NCBI GenBank assembly: GCA_032433765.1
Contig: JAVIAB010000059.1
Coordinates: forward strand, 62,767,178 to 62,831,177
Direction: 5' to 3'
Source: Megaustenia siamemsis
Taxonomy: Eukaryota; Mollusca; Gastropoda; Stylommatophora; Ariophantidae
Length of the DNA stretch: 64,000 bases
Position numbers and translations under genes: made by a program. This document shows positions 44,456-55,944 of this stretch, piece after piece. Positions within the stretch are counted from its first letter, which is position 1. Each line of letters begins with the position of its first letter. Under the pieces are notes generated by a model. The model saw only the letters and a program-made list of their open reading frames with translations. It was not told the DNA's origin and made no database searches.

Positions 44456-45117
44456 CGTATCCATTACTTTAAAAGTACACAACATTGTGCTGGCATAATA
44501 CGGGAAGGCACTCAGTGCCCATTGTTATGTGTAAAATTATTCTAATTTTTCAAGCCCATGTTTTTTTCGAAAATTTATAAATGCGGACAATACCATTTTT
44601 GTGAATCGCATTAGTGGACAGTTATTTGTTTTCTACATACATAAATAATACTAATTGTGCATCCACAAATATGTGTCCTTGTTTGAAAAATTGTATCTTA
44701 TCATTGATGAAGTAAAATTTGTTGAAAATGCATATTTATATCGTGAATCCTATGTCACCATTGTTCTCTCTCCTGTCTTGCAATTAAGAAAGATTGTTTC
44801 GTCTTCGAGAAATAAAAACTAATTTTTATTCTTGCTGGGTTACAATTTATTAATTTTACAGTTGTATTGTAGTAGCATTTTACTGGCCGTTCAAAATAAC
44901 TCATTACACGTTCGTTTAAGATAATCCTGAATGAACTTGTACTAAATGGATGCAAATTTTTTGACGCGCTGAAAATTTACATCAATGATTTTTTTTTTCG
45001 GATTCTGTGTTTGCAGTACACAGAGACATTTTATAACTCAAGATTGGTTGTTTCATTTGAACGGCGTTGACACAATTAAAATCGTTACTTTCAATAACAT
45101 TACCTCGAAATTATGTT

Positions 45118-45166
45118 CAGAGTGTAATTATGATGACCCAGCAATAGCTCAATAACTCAATAACAC
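45118..45166 (+). mobile_element. Jockey-like 3' tail fragment
   Basis: GATGACCCAGCAATAGCTC then the (AATAACTC)n tail characteristic of the RNase H-bearing family. Confidence 0.55.
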
Positions 45167-45682
45167 TTACACTGAAATTATATAAATATTTTACATTTGA
45201 GGTTAAGCATGGAAGGATACCCCTTGAAGTACTTTGTATACTTTCTATATTGATCTGTACTATGAAGTCGACAAAACAGAATAAGCCTATTCTTACCTAC
45301 AAAACAAAACAAGATTTGCAGGCCATTGACTGTCATCACAGCAAAGAATAAAATACAAAAAAAAACAAGAAATTAACACAAACACATTTGAAAAGAAAAA
45401 TAAACAAAGTCAACAAACTCACCTCAATAATGTAAATGGTTTATTTCAGCTCATAGACAACACAAAGACTGTCACAGGAGGCGAAAACGTGACTTATTCT
45501 TTCACATTTTAACTGAGACGTGTTTTCTTTTCAAAAAGTTATGTGTTCATCTGTATTTTAACGAGCAAAACTACTTTACACGAAGTATATTATTTGTTTT
45601 AATGACAGGAGAAAACAGAAAATAGGACAGAGAAGGATTGTTACTGATTTGTAATACGTCTCTAGTAAAAGGGTAATTATTC

Positions 45683-46322
45683 CTGGATATGATTGATCTT
45701 GAATTAGTGGTTGATTGTTGGAACTAGCAGGATATGATTGATCTTGAATTAGTGGTTGCTTGTTGGAACTAGCAGGACATGATTGATCTTGAATTAGTGG
45801 TTGATTGTTGGAACTAGCAGGACATGATTGATCTTCAATTATTTGACGATTGTTGGAGCTAGCAGGACATGATTGATCTTGAATTATTTGACGATTGTTG
45901 GAACTAGCAGGACATGATTGATCTTCAATTATTTGACGATTGTTGGAACTAGCAGGACATGATTAATCTTCAATTATTTGACGATTGTTGGAACTGGCAG
46001 GACATGATTGATCTTGAATTATTTGACGATTGTTGGAACTAGCAGGACATGATTGATCTTCAATTATTTGACGATTGTTGGAACTAGCAGGACATGATTA
46101 ATCTTCAATTATTTGACGATTGTTGGAGCAAGCAGGACATGATTGATCTTCAATTATTTGACGATTGTTGGAACTAGCAGGACATGATTAATCTTCAATT
46201 ATTTGACGATTGTTGGAACTGGCAGGACATGATTAATCTTCAATTATTTGACGATTGTTGGAACTGGCAGGACATGATTAATCTTCAATTATTTGACGAT
46301 TGTTGGAACTAGCAGGACATGA
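45683..46322. repeat. 45-bp minisatellite, about 14 copies
   Basis: ACATGATTGATCTTCAATTA units. The first three carry a GAATTAGTGGTTG variant, the rest ATTATTTGACG. TGATC and TAATC subtypes alternate later. Confidence 0.94.
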
Positions 46323-47024
46323 TACCATAGATTTGTCGCGATGAAATCTTACAATTTAAAAGGCTGAACATACAATACCGATCTTTGTGAGGAGTAATTT
46401 GAAAGTATCTCGCGCTGCAGGAATTTACCAAGGGAGAAGATCAAAATGAATGGACACAAGAAGAGCTGTCGACTAGGTGTGTTCCTTTCAACTATTAACA
46501 TATCTGCTTTCGTCGATTTGATCTCTACTGCCGAAATTTTAAAAGACGAATTGAGTTAGCAAAACTTAGGGAAAATAACAAACTGGGTAATAACTCTCCA
46601 GATAACATATGCTCAAGTAAACTGAAAGAGAACTGGAACATTTATTTTACACAAGACACAGAGAAATTAAGGGTCACGTGTCTCTAAACACAACAGACCA
46701 GATGTAAACACCCTCTAAGTGGATAACAATTTGGATACCAATGTTATGAACGCTATAAGAAATTTTACATTAAAATTTCAACATGAATGAAAGTTAAATA
46801 TAGAAGAGAAAAGACACAGGTTGTGAGACTCCACAACATCCATTGATCTTGTTCATTCTGATGTGCTTCCTGCCATTTCAGTATTAATTAAGCTGCAATT
46901 ATTACGTTAATTATTAAAATTAGCTAACAAAAGTTAAGGTGAAATCAAATAGACATTACCGCTGAAGTTAGATATTAAACTGTTGGCAGCAATCTGTAAC
47001 GAAGTAAAGCGTCTTATATTTATG

Positions 47025-47150
47025 TGTGTGTATATATATTTATATATATATTTATATATACGCACATATATATATAAGCGAAATAAGGTTAGCACACGCC
47101 AATAAGAACATGCATATATATATATACGTATGTATATATATCTATTGACC
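47025..47150. repeat. TA-rich microsatellite
   Basis: Imperfect TATATAT blocks flank the LINE-F 3' end. Confidence 0.8.
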
Positions 47151-47434
47151 TTTCGAGCCGTAACCGGCCCATAGGGCGTAGACCAAGATACACCTTCTCC
47201 TATATGAATTTTTGTTCTAGCAGTTTTCTTTTAAAGATATTTTATCAAATCTCGCCATCTGTCTCTGTTCTGTGCAAGCAGTTCTATCTCATTGAGGGAG
47301 CCGATTCCTGCTGCTCTTGCCTCTCTCATCAATGTTCTTCTCAGTGTCTCCCTGGGTCTTCCTCTTTTTCTTTTACCTGTTGTTTCCCATATGAGGGCTT
47401 GCTTTGCTATTCGATTATTATCTCTTCTCATCAC

Positions 47435-47440
<6 letters not shown>
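47145..47440 (-). mobile_element. LINE-F 3' fragment
   Basis: The minus strand reads [40 protein letters not shown] and LLAQNRDRWRDLIKYL, open to the end. It sits inside a TA microsatellite. Confidence 0.87.
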
Positions 47441-47475
<35 letters not shown>

Positions 47476-47491
47476 TACACATACATGTTCT

Positions 47492-47524
<33 letters not shown>
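47438..47524. repeat. (TA)n microsatellite
   Basis: Two TA blocks separated by CATACATGTTCTTATG. Confidence 0.92.
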
Positions 47525-47527
<3 letters not shown>

Positions 47528-47794
47528 TGTACATATTGACGTGAGCGAAACTTGTTGCATATATACAAATAGCATCAGATTCAACAGGAAGTTAAATTCA
47601 CAGTCCAATACATAAAGAGATTTTAGAGTTTCTCTGAAATTGAAGGAAACTGAGATCCATATAACAAAAGATGTTCAATTAAAAATTGTGAAAATACAAA
47701 GAACTGTATCGATGAGATTTTGTCAAAAAAGTAATAACTGACTGACTGTAAATGAAATTTATCCGACATATTTGGTTAAATTGTGTGTATTTTC

Positions 47795-47868
47795 CTAGTG
47801 GATTTGGTGATGAATCTCAAAGATTGCTTCCCTTGTCCCGATCTTTTCTAGGCATCGTCTAGACCGAT
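47795..47868 (-). CDS. Candidate alternative or degenerate CTLD exon 4
   Basis: An acceptor (ATATTTCAG) is followed by a 74-bp open segment. In the phase left by a CTLD exon 3 it encodes RSRRCLEKIGTREAIF and then a stop at 47795-47797. The R-R-C-L start resembles the last exon of CTLD-B (DRRCL), but the W and second C are missing. It could be an alternative terminal exon, a decayed duplicate, or chance. If instead exon 51902-51998 splices here, the frame ends at once (TAG at 47859-47861), giving a C-terminus VTPSV. Confidence 0.35.
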
Positions 47869-47974
47869 CTGAAATATATAACAATGAACACGAATTTAAA
47901 CAGGAATAGAGCTATCAGTTCAAAACAAATGTTAAAAAAATAAAGTGCTGAATTGGTTATCATACCAGTCGGCG

Positions 47975-47990
47975 TATAGTAGTAGTAGTG

Positions 47991-48027
<37 letters not shown>

Positions 48028-48706
48028 TGGTAGTGGTAGTGGTAGTAGTAGTAGTAGTGGTAGTAGTAGTAGTGGTAGTAGTAGTGGTAGTAGTAGTAGT
48101 AGTGGTAGTGGTAGTGGTAGTAGTAGTAGTAGTGGTAGTAGTAGTAGTGGTAGTAGTAGTGGTAATGGTAGTAGTAGTAGTAGTGGTAGTAGTAGTAGTA
48201 GTGGTAGTAGTAGTAGTAGTGGTAGTAGTAGTAGTGGTAGTAGTAGTAGTAGTGGTAGTAGTAGTGGTAGTGGTAGTAGTAGTGGTAGTGGTAGTAGTAG
48301 TGGTAGTGGTAGTAGTAGTAGTAGTGGTAGTAGTAGTAGTAGTGGTAGTAGTAGTAGTAGTGGTAGTAGTAGTGGTAGTGGTAGTAGTAGTAGTGGTAGT
48401 AGTAGTAGTAGTGGTAGTAGTAGTAGTAGTGGTAGTAGTAGTATTAGTGGTGGTAGTAGTAGTAGTGGTAGTAGTAGTAGTAGTGGTAGTAGTAGTGGTA
48501 GTGGTAGTAGTAGTAGTAGTGGTAGTAGTAGTAGTGGTAGTGGTAGTAGTAGTAGTAGTAGTGGTAGTAGTAGTAGTAATGGTAGTAGTAGTAGTGGTAG
48601 TAGTAGTAGTAGTAGTAGTGGTAGTGGTAGTGATAGTGGTAGTAGTAGTAATAGTAGTTTTAGTAGTCTTAGTGGTAGTGGTAGTGGGAGTGGGAGTGGT
48701 AGTGGC

Positions 48707-48741
<35 letters not shown>

Positions 48742-49352
48742 TGGTAGTGGTAGTAGTGGTAGTAGTTGTAGTAGTGGTAGTAGTAGTAGTAGTAGTGGTA
48801 GTAGTAGTAGTAGTAGTGGTAGTAGTAGTAGTAGTGGTAGTAGTAGTAGTGGTAGTAGTAGTAGTAGTAGTGGTAGTAGTAGTAGTGGTAGTAGTAGTGG
48901 TAGTGGTAGTGGTAGTGGTAGTAGTAGTAGTAGTATTAGTGGTAGTGGTAGTGGGAGTGGTAGTGGTGATAGTAGTAGTATTAGTAGTAGCGGTAGCAGT
49001 AGTAGTTGTAAAATTAGTGGTAGTAGTAGTAGCGGTAGTGGTAGTAGTAGTAGTAGTAGTAGTAGTAGAAGTAGAAGTACTAGTAGTATTTGCAGTATTA
49101 GTGGTAGTCGTAGTGGTAGTGTTAGTATTGGTAGTATTAATGATACTAGTAGTATTAGTGTTAGTTGTAATGGTAGTGGTAGTGGTTGTAGTAGTATTAG
49201 TAGTAGTAGTAGTAGAAGTATTAGTAGTAGTAGTAGTAGCGGTTATAGTAGTAGTTGTAGTATTGGTAGTAGTAGTAGTAGTAGTAGTGGTAATAGTAGT
49301 AGTAGTAGTAGTGGTAGTAGTAATGGTAGTAGTGGTAGTAGTAGTAGTAGCC
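47975..49352. repeat. 1.4-kb AGT/GGT trinucleotide tract
   Basis: Interspersed AGT and GGT units, purer at the left and degenerating at the right. The 472-aa Ser/Gly and 468-aa poly-Val frames over it are artefacts of the repeat. It lies in the large lectin intron. Confidence 0.95.
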
Positions 49353-49824
49353 TCCGTGCGTGATAGTTCTCTATCAATTTTTCAACGCCACTAACATTGT
49401 TTTTTTTTCTTTTCTTCCGCCGTGTATTCTCTTTTCTATGAATCTGCTTCTTTTTTGTGTTGGAGCTATAGAGTGTGTTTCCAAAGATTGCGGTCTGCAG
49501 CCATTTCTTCCCAGGCTACAGGGTTTTATGTTCAGAGCCTTGCTGTCACGTTTACACACGTCTGCCAACCAATAACTGATGCGACTATTCTCAATAACTT
49601 TGTGACTCTCGCTGCTCTCATTTAGATTTCGGAAACGAGACCCTTCCATACTATGAACTTTTGGGATTACTTCTATTTAATCTTCTTCAATCCGACCTTA
49701 ATTCTAGGTCTCTCTGCATTTATTTCTTTTTTCTTATGGCTGCACATCTTTAAATAGATTTATGAATTCTGCATTTAAAATCTTTAATACAAAACTATTT
49801 ACGTATAACAATTAATATACATTA

Positions 49825-50086
49825 GGGAGCCGCGATAGCTCAGTAGTTAGTGAACTGGACTACAAAGGACAAGGGGTCTATTTGGATCGTAATCGACGGC
49901 TTCCGGTTTCACCCAACCTTAAATGGATACCGGATATTTTTTTTCTGATAAAATAAAAGCGGCACGCGCGTAATACCGACCACATTACCCCAAAAATCAT
50001 GTGCTGAAGGTCTGTAAAATGTATGGTCACTAACACCGTATTACCTTTACACCATTTGGCGTGATGGGGCACTTTACTTTTACTTA
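49825..50086 (+). mobile_element. SINE-1 full-length, 12-bp TSD
   Basis: TAATATACATTA flanks it at 49813-49824 and 50087-50098. The B box is mutated (ATTTGGATCGTAA). Confidence 0.92.
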
Positions 50087-50140
50087 TAATATACATTACG
50101 CAATTTAATTTTGGCAATAGAAAAAAAGAAAAAAAGTTCT

Positions 50141-50581
50141 TAAATGTTATGAAGAGCCAGTCTTAACATATGGATGTGAAACACGGACAATTGAACAACA
50201 GACAAGAAAATCACTGGAGAATGTAGAAATTTGGTTTTACAGAGGAATGTTGAGAATGTCAAGAACAGCTAAGAAGAGTAATGAAGACATTGTGAAAGAG
50301 GTCGAAGCAAAAATGGAGCTAATTTCCAATGTTAGGATGAAACAATCATCATTCTTTGGTCATGTAATGAGAAGAAAACAGCTGGAATATATTGTAACAA
50401 CTGGAAACATTGAGGGACGAAGACATAGAGTGAAGTAAGGAGAAAAGATGCCAGACAGCTTAAGAGAATGGCTTGGCAGAAGATCAACACCAGAAATGAT
50501 AAATAAATGTCGAGAGCGAAAGTTGTGTTGAGACATGATCACCAACGCCAGCAAGCATGGTACTTGATGATGATTATGATA
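50141..50581 (+). mobile_element. LINE-A 3' part
   Basis: WFYRGMLRMSRTAKKSNEDI, FFGHVMRRKQLEYIVTTGN, then a stop. It ends TACTTGATGATGATTATG. Confidence 0.87.
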
Positions 50582-50673
50582 TGGATGACACATACACATT
50601 TCATATTAATATACATATAAAAAATGTACATAAAAGTCACACATGCATGCATTCATATACATACATCATATGT

Positions 50674-50684
<11 letters not shown>

Positions 50685-50743
<59 letters not shown>
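50685..50743. repeat. (CA)n(TA)n microsatellite
   Basis: A short CA run leads into about 27 TA units. Confidence 0.93.
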
Positions 50744-50746
<3 letters not shown>

Positions 50747-51008
50747 GAAAACATATATAACCTATGGTAAAACATAGAAAAGTCTAAATAAAATGGAAAA
50801 CCATGTTGATCAGTGGGTCCGATATGTTCATTCTGTGAGCGAGTGTATTTATCAAATATTGGCAGCATGATCTGTGATAGAAGTTGCTCGATAATAACAA
50901 AACCTCAAAAACAATACACAATATCCTCCACTAAACCGCCCGACAACACGAAAAGGGCCATGTAAATACTTAATGGTACCACTCGATTAAAACATCAAAT
51001 TTAAACAC

Positions 51009-51290
51009 ATCGTCATCAAGTACCGGGCCTGCTGACGTAGGTGATCATGTCTCTCCACAACTGTCGATCTCGACAGCTATTTATCATTTTCTGTTGTTGA
51101 CCTTCTGCCAAGCCATTCTCTTAAGCTGTCTGGTATTTATTCTCTTTGCTTCCCTCGATCACTTCGTCCCTCAATTTATCCGGTTGTTACAATATATTCC
51201 AGCTGTTCTCTTCTCATTACATGGCCAACAAATGATGATTGTTTCTTCCTAATATTGGAAATTAGCTCTCTATTTGTTTTGACCAATTTA
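51009..51290 (-). mobile_element. LINE-A 3' fragment
   Basis: The minus strand reads NRELISNIRKKQSSFVGHVM, REQLEYIVTTG and a GAT tail. It is cut at its 5' end by a CA repeat. Confidence 0.85.
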
Positions 51291-51292
51291 AA

Positions 51293-51334
51293 CACACACA
51301 CACATACACACACACACCCACACCCACACACACA

Positions 51335-51389
<55 letters not shown>
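51293..51389. repeat. (CA)n microsatellite
   Basis: About 48 CA units with a few CC interruptions in the first half. Confidence 0.95.
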
Positions 51390-51392
<3 letters not shown>

Positions 51393-51483
51393 CAACTTAA
51401 TAATTCGTTGACAAATGTTGATAACTTCTAGCGACATAGACAAATGTCACTTTGAGATTTTTCTAGACGTGATTCTGTAAATA

Positions 51484-51873
51484 CGAGGAAATTGGAGAAA
51501 TCGCCAATCAACCACTAATATCTTCAGTAATAAAGAAAATACGACGGCCATATGTTGGACATGTGATGAGAAGAGATAATAACCGAATAGCAAAGCAAGC
51601 TCTCATGTGGGAAACAACAGGTAAGAGAAAAAGAGGAAGACCCAGAAAGACACTGAGAAGAACATTGATGCGAGAGGCAAGAGCAGCAGGAATCGGCTCC
51701 CTCAATGAGATAGAGCTGCTTGCACAGAACAGAGACAAATGGCGAGATTTTATACAATATCTTTAAAAGAATTGAAAACTGCTAGAACAAAATTCAGATA
51801 AGAGAAGGAGTATCTTGGTCTACGCCCTATGGGCCGGCTACGGCTCGAATGATCTATATATAGATAGATAAAT
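51484..51873 (+). mobile_element. LINE-F 3' part with GATA tail
   Basis: [20 protein letters not shown] through RDKWRDFIQYL, open for 67 codons, then GGCTCGAATGATCTATATATAGATAGATA. It sits 30 bp from lectin exon 51902-51998. Confidence 0.88.
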
Positions 51874-51901
51874 TCTGTAAATAACAGTTTGTTGTACTTA
51901 C

Positions 51902-51998
51902 GGTGTCACGCAGACGTAATGTCTAGGCCAATCACAATCAATATTATTCCATTGGTAATTTTCATATTTTTCTATGGTAATGCATCTTTCGGTTAAAG
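51902..51998 (-). CDS. CTLD-A exon 4 (C-terminal disulfide segment)
   Basis: This 97-bp exon has a strong acceptor (a T tract then GCAG) and donor GTAAGT. Joined to the last base of exon 3 it encodes a peptide beginning PLTERCITIE, then QWNNIDC, then HYVCVT. The order C...W-N-N...C...Y-V-C is the CTLD C-terminal layout with all three late cysteines. The usual WND calcium motif reads WNN here. The exon leaves two bases (CC). These fit either acceptor TTCCAG at 32609 (one base in) or a short end at 47868. Confidence 0.82.
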
Positions 51999-52149
51999 CT
52001 GCAAAAAAGAATTAAAAGTTTATGAAGCACAAAAAGCAGTTTGCAATAGGGCAGGCAAACTATGGACCAGAGACCTCCAGCCAAAAAAACTTTGACTATC
52101 CCCAAGGGGTAGGCACTTTGCTGTACTCTCCTGCAAACATTAATAATAA

Positions 52150-53030
52150 AATATAACAAGAAGAACACTACATCCGTGGATATAAAAAGAGGAGTGAGAC
52201 AAGGCTGCATCCTATGCTAAAGATAATCAATAACCTAAGATATTCTGATGATATTGTTCTACTAGCAGAAAATTCTAAAGACCTATAACAATTGCTTAAT
52301 GTGATAAACATAACAAGCAAAAAAATATGGACTAGATATGAGTATCAAAAAGACTAAAATTATGATCATCAACAAAGAAAATTCTCAAGACCTACAATTA
52401 AATATCACAGTTGAGGGAATACATCTGGAGACAGTCTAGAGTTACAACTACCTAGGACATACTATAACCAATGATGGAAAATGTAAAATTGAAATAAACA
52501 AAAGAATAGGTATGGCAAAAAGTAATTGTAATGCCATGAAAAATATACTAACAACAAAACAAATAACAGCAGGGCTAAGAATATCAAAATGTTACATCTT
52601 CTCAACATTCCTGTATGGTGCAGAAACATGGATATTAGACAAGAAAACAGAACAGAAAATTGAAGCCTTTAAAATGTGGATTTATAGAAGAATAGGTAGA
52701 ATTGGATGGAAAGAAAAGAAAACAAACGATGAAGTTTTAAAACAACTAAAAATAAAAAGAGAACTACTAAGTACAATTAAGACAAGACAAATGAAATTTT
52801 TGGGACACGTTAAACAACACAACATCCTACTAAAAGTAATATTGGAAGGAAAAATACAAGGTGATAGAGGCAGAGGCAGACCAAGACTAACATCAAAATA
52901 TGGACAAGTCAATCTATGACAACCTGCATCATCAAAGCAAGAAACAGAGTAGAACGGTGATCCATGGTAGCGAACCTTCGTTGCGGAGAAGGCACGCGAT
53001 GATGATGATGATGACGAGGGTGATAATGAT
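52150..53030 (+). mobile_element. LINE-C, with decayed reverse transcriptase
   Basis: Broken frames show IKRGVRQGCIL, then directly NNLRYSDDIVLLAENSKDL (the catalytic YADD box changed to YSDD and about 40 residues lost before it). An open 135-codon stretch follows: MAKSNCNAMKNILTTKQITA, RRIGRIGWKEKKTNDEVLK and GHVKQHNILLKVILEGKIQ. It is the most complete LINE-C in the window but inactive. Confidence 0.87.
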
Positions 53031-53104
53031 GATGATACTCTCTTTATCTGAAACAGAAGGATACATTTTAAAACGAAACACATATAGAATAGGTATAGTT
53101 ATAT

Positions 53105-53885
53105 GAAGGCCCAGGTATCACTGATAATCCACAGTTGTTCAACCTTCCGTGCCAGTGGTATCATTCTAATTAACATCTCATTGAATATCCAAACAAATAA
53201 ATGCAGTCCCCACCATATCAAACACAGCCCACGTCAAAAGACATAAGGCGCATAATTACCGAGAGTGAGCGCAGCGGAACTGCCTTTCATCATACTGTAT
53301 CATTATTCATCGTAAGAAATCTGAATATAGAAACACCATCCGGATGAAAATCACAGCTCGCGGTGTGCACAGAACACTAAAGTCAGTAACTCCGGCAACA
53401 AGGCGGACTTCGAATATGAGGAAACTGCAACAAGGCGTACTTCGAATATGAGGAAACTGCAACAAGGCGGACTTCGAATATGAGGAAACTGCAACAAGGC
53501 GGACTTCGAATATGAGGAAACTGCAACAAGTCGGACTTCGAATATGAGAAAACTGCAACAAGGCGTACTTCGAATATGAGGAAACTGCAACATGGCGGAC
53601 TTCGAATATGAGGAAACTGCAACAAGGCGGACTTCGAATATGAGGAAACTGCAACAAGGCGGACTTCGAATATGAGGAAACTGCAACAAGGCGTACTTCG
53701 AATATGAGGAAACTGCAACAAGGCGGACTTCGAATATGAGGAAACTGCAACAAGGCGGACTTCGAATATGAGGAAACTGCAACATGGCGTACTTCGAATA
53801 TGAGGAAACTGCAACAAAAAACACTTTTCAGACAGTACCTGAACGGTTCATGTCGCTTATCCAACATATTGACCGGAAGTCCTAT
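53105..53885. repeat. Rep-A copy containing a minisatellite
   Basis: It is collinear with 8745-9180 and 20758-21180, except that one segment has been amplified (53395-53818). Confidence 0.78.
53395..53818. repeat. 32-bp minisatellite, about 13 copies
   Basis: Unit CAACAAGGCGGACTTCGAAT plus ATGAGGAAACTG. It is single-copy in the other Rep-A elements. The three overlapping minus-strand ORFs here are repeat artefacts. Confidence 0.95.
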
Positions 53886-54453
53886 CTGTGTAAATTTAAC
53901 TTTGTTATTCATTATAAAAAAAAATTGAGATGCTAAACTCTTTCGACAAACTGCAAATAATTTGGTCTAGATCTTTAACCGCGCTATTTTAACTGTATGC
54001 CCCTAAACCAGTTACAATCAGACTCCGAAGATCGGCAACTTTGATAAAACACGAGGCGGTTGCACTTAATTTTTGGTTACGATGAAAAGGAGGACGTAAC
54101 TGTCATCGGTATGGGTCAGGAAATGGAATAGGGGCGAACATTGATCATTTGTTCATTTTCCAAGAAAATAGATGAAGGTTAGTAATACATGTACACACAA
54201 TGTTATTTCCAAGCAGAAAATGAAAGACAATAAATAATTGTATACTTTCCTACATAAATAATTAAATAAAAAGAAGCTATAGGAGTGCGAATTGTTGAAA
54301 ACTAACTTGTAACTATTTAATTTTGACATTTCTAATTTTTACATTTTCACCTCCATTAAATTACGAAGCTCATAGTTTTCTTCATTTTACTAACGGTTTG
54401 TTCTGCATAATGTTTACTATATTGCTGTCTGTATTCAAGCAGAAATAATATTT

Positions 54454-54802
54454 TTCTATCCTTCAACTGCTCTAATCTTCCTTCAAGTAGAAATCAATTT
54501 TTCTTTCATTCAACTGTTTTAATCTTCCATCCAACTGAAATCAATTTTTCTATCCTTCAACTGTTTTAATCTTCCATCCAGCTGAAATCAATTTTTCTAT
54601 CCTTCAACTGTTTTAATCTTCCATCCAGCTGAAATCAATTTTTCTATCATTCAACTGTTTTAATCTTCCATCCAGCTGAAATCAATTTTTCTATCCTTCA
54701 ACTGTTTTAATCTTCCATCCAGCTGAAATAAATTTTTCTATCCTTCAACTGTTTTAATCTTCCATCCAGCTGAAATCAATTTTTTCTATCCTTAACTGTT
54801 TT
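54454..54802. repeat. 47-bp minisatellite, about 7 copies
   Basis: CTATCCTTCAACTGTTTTAA units at 54550, 54597, 54644 and so on. Confidence 0.93.
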
Positions 54803-54965
54803 GGATAACAAGAGCACAGGGTAGACGATCGCTATCACTGTAGATTAATCGACCCCAGCTGATGTACTGTATTGCATGAGTCGAAATCAAGGCAAGGTCA
54901 ATGTTTGAGTCCGACTCTTTTATCTGGTTTGCGACGTTTGTCAACATCTCACAGGATTGTGCTAA

Positions 54966-55440
54966 GTGTTCATCATCAGCATCATCATCATAATTATCAT
55001 CAAGTACCGGGCCTGCCGACGTAGGTGATCATGTCTCTCCACAACTTTCGTTCACGACAGTCATTTATCATTTCTGTTGTTGACCTTCTGCCAAGCCATT
55101 CTCTTAAGCTGTCTGGTAATTTTTCTCTTTGCTTCCCTCTCTCCTTCGTCCCTCAATTTTTCCAGTTGTTACAATATATTGCAGCTGTTCTCTTCTCATT
55201 ACATCACCAAATAATGATGATTGTTTCTTCCTAATATTGGAAACTAGCTCTCATTTTGCTTTGGCCTCTTTCAGAACATTTTCATTTCCCTTCTTAGCTG
55301 TCTATGGTATTCTGAACATTCTTCTGTAAAACCACATTTCTACAGACTCCAGTGATTTTCTTGTCTGTTGTCCTAGTGTCCATGATTCACATCCATATGT
55401 TAAGACTGGCTCTACATAACATTTAAGAAGTGCTAAGTAT
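54966..55440 (-). mobile_element. LINE-A 3' part
   Basis: The minus strand follows the family from the CTTAACATATGGATGTGAAT block to the TACTTGATGATAATTATGATG tail. Frames are broken. Confidence 0.87.
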
Positions 55441-55661
55441 TACTACTATGATATTAAGACGCGCAATGTATAATTACACGATCAATAAATGAGTCCTATA
55501 GTAAAATAAGTCACATCTGACTGGTGAAGACAGATACTATCGGAACTGACACGGTGGTTGTTGCTTCAAACAACAACATCTTTGCTGTAACCCAAGAATT
55601 AATCTCTTACTAGAATGCTAAAGAGGGAAAATTTCAGAACACTCAAAGAAATGCTTCTTAC

Positions 55662-55775
55662 GGTTGTTGGGTTCGCCAGGTCTGAAGTTCTGGTAAACTG
55701 CAGGTTCGTGGCTTGGTATCCATTCCCAGTTCGTGGGGTGGTATCTTGATGTACCCGCAGTAAAGATTATATCAA
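55662..55775 (-). CDS. CTLD-A exon 3 (W-x-W core and EPN motif)
   Basis: This 114-bp exon has acceptor CTCCAG and donor GTAAGA. It encodes an IIFTAGTSRYH segment, then NWEW, then YQNFRPGEPNN at the end. The W-x-W core followed by a Glu-Pro-Asn (EPN) tripeptide is the long-loop region of CTLDs. In the family, EPN is the mannose-type calcium and sugar ligand motif, although binding here is only an inference. It shares the GT-S/T-RYH signature with the CTLD-B exon at 22666-22782, which suggests a domain duplication. The phase is 1 on both sides. A LINE-A fragment begins about 220 bp downstream in the genome. Confidence 0.85.
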
Positions 55776-55944
55776 CTGGAGATTAAAACAAATAGAAATA
55801 AAAATGATTAGCATTCTGCTGATCAAGTTTTCCTAAAATCCATAAACTTCATCAACTTTAATAAAAATCCAATCTTTCCTTCTTTTCTCATTTATCTTTC
55901 AATGTCCAGACGAAATATTGTACTAATGATAAACATTTTTTTTT

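Noticed and set aside
47945..49394. 472-aa Ser/Gly-rich and 468-aa poly-Val proteins
   Set aside because: They are frames of an AGT/GGT trinucleotide repeat. Several frames are open and there is no non-repetitive domain.
53307..53912. 201-, 157- and 144-aa repetitive ORFs
   Set aside because: Artefacts of the 32-bp amplification inside Rep-A.
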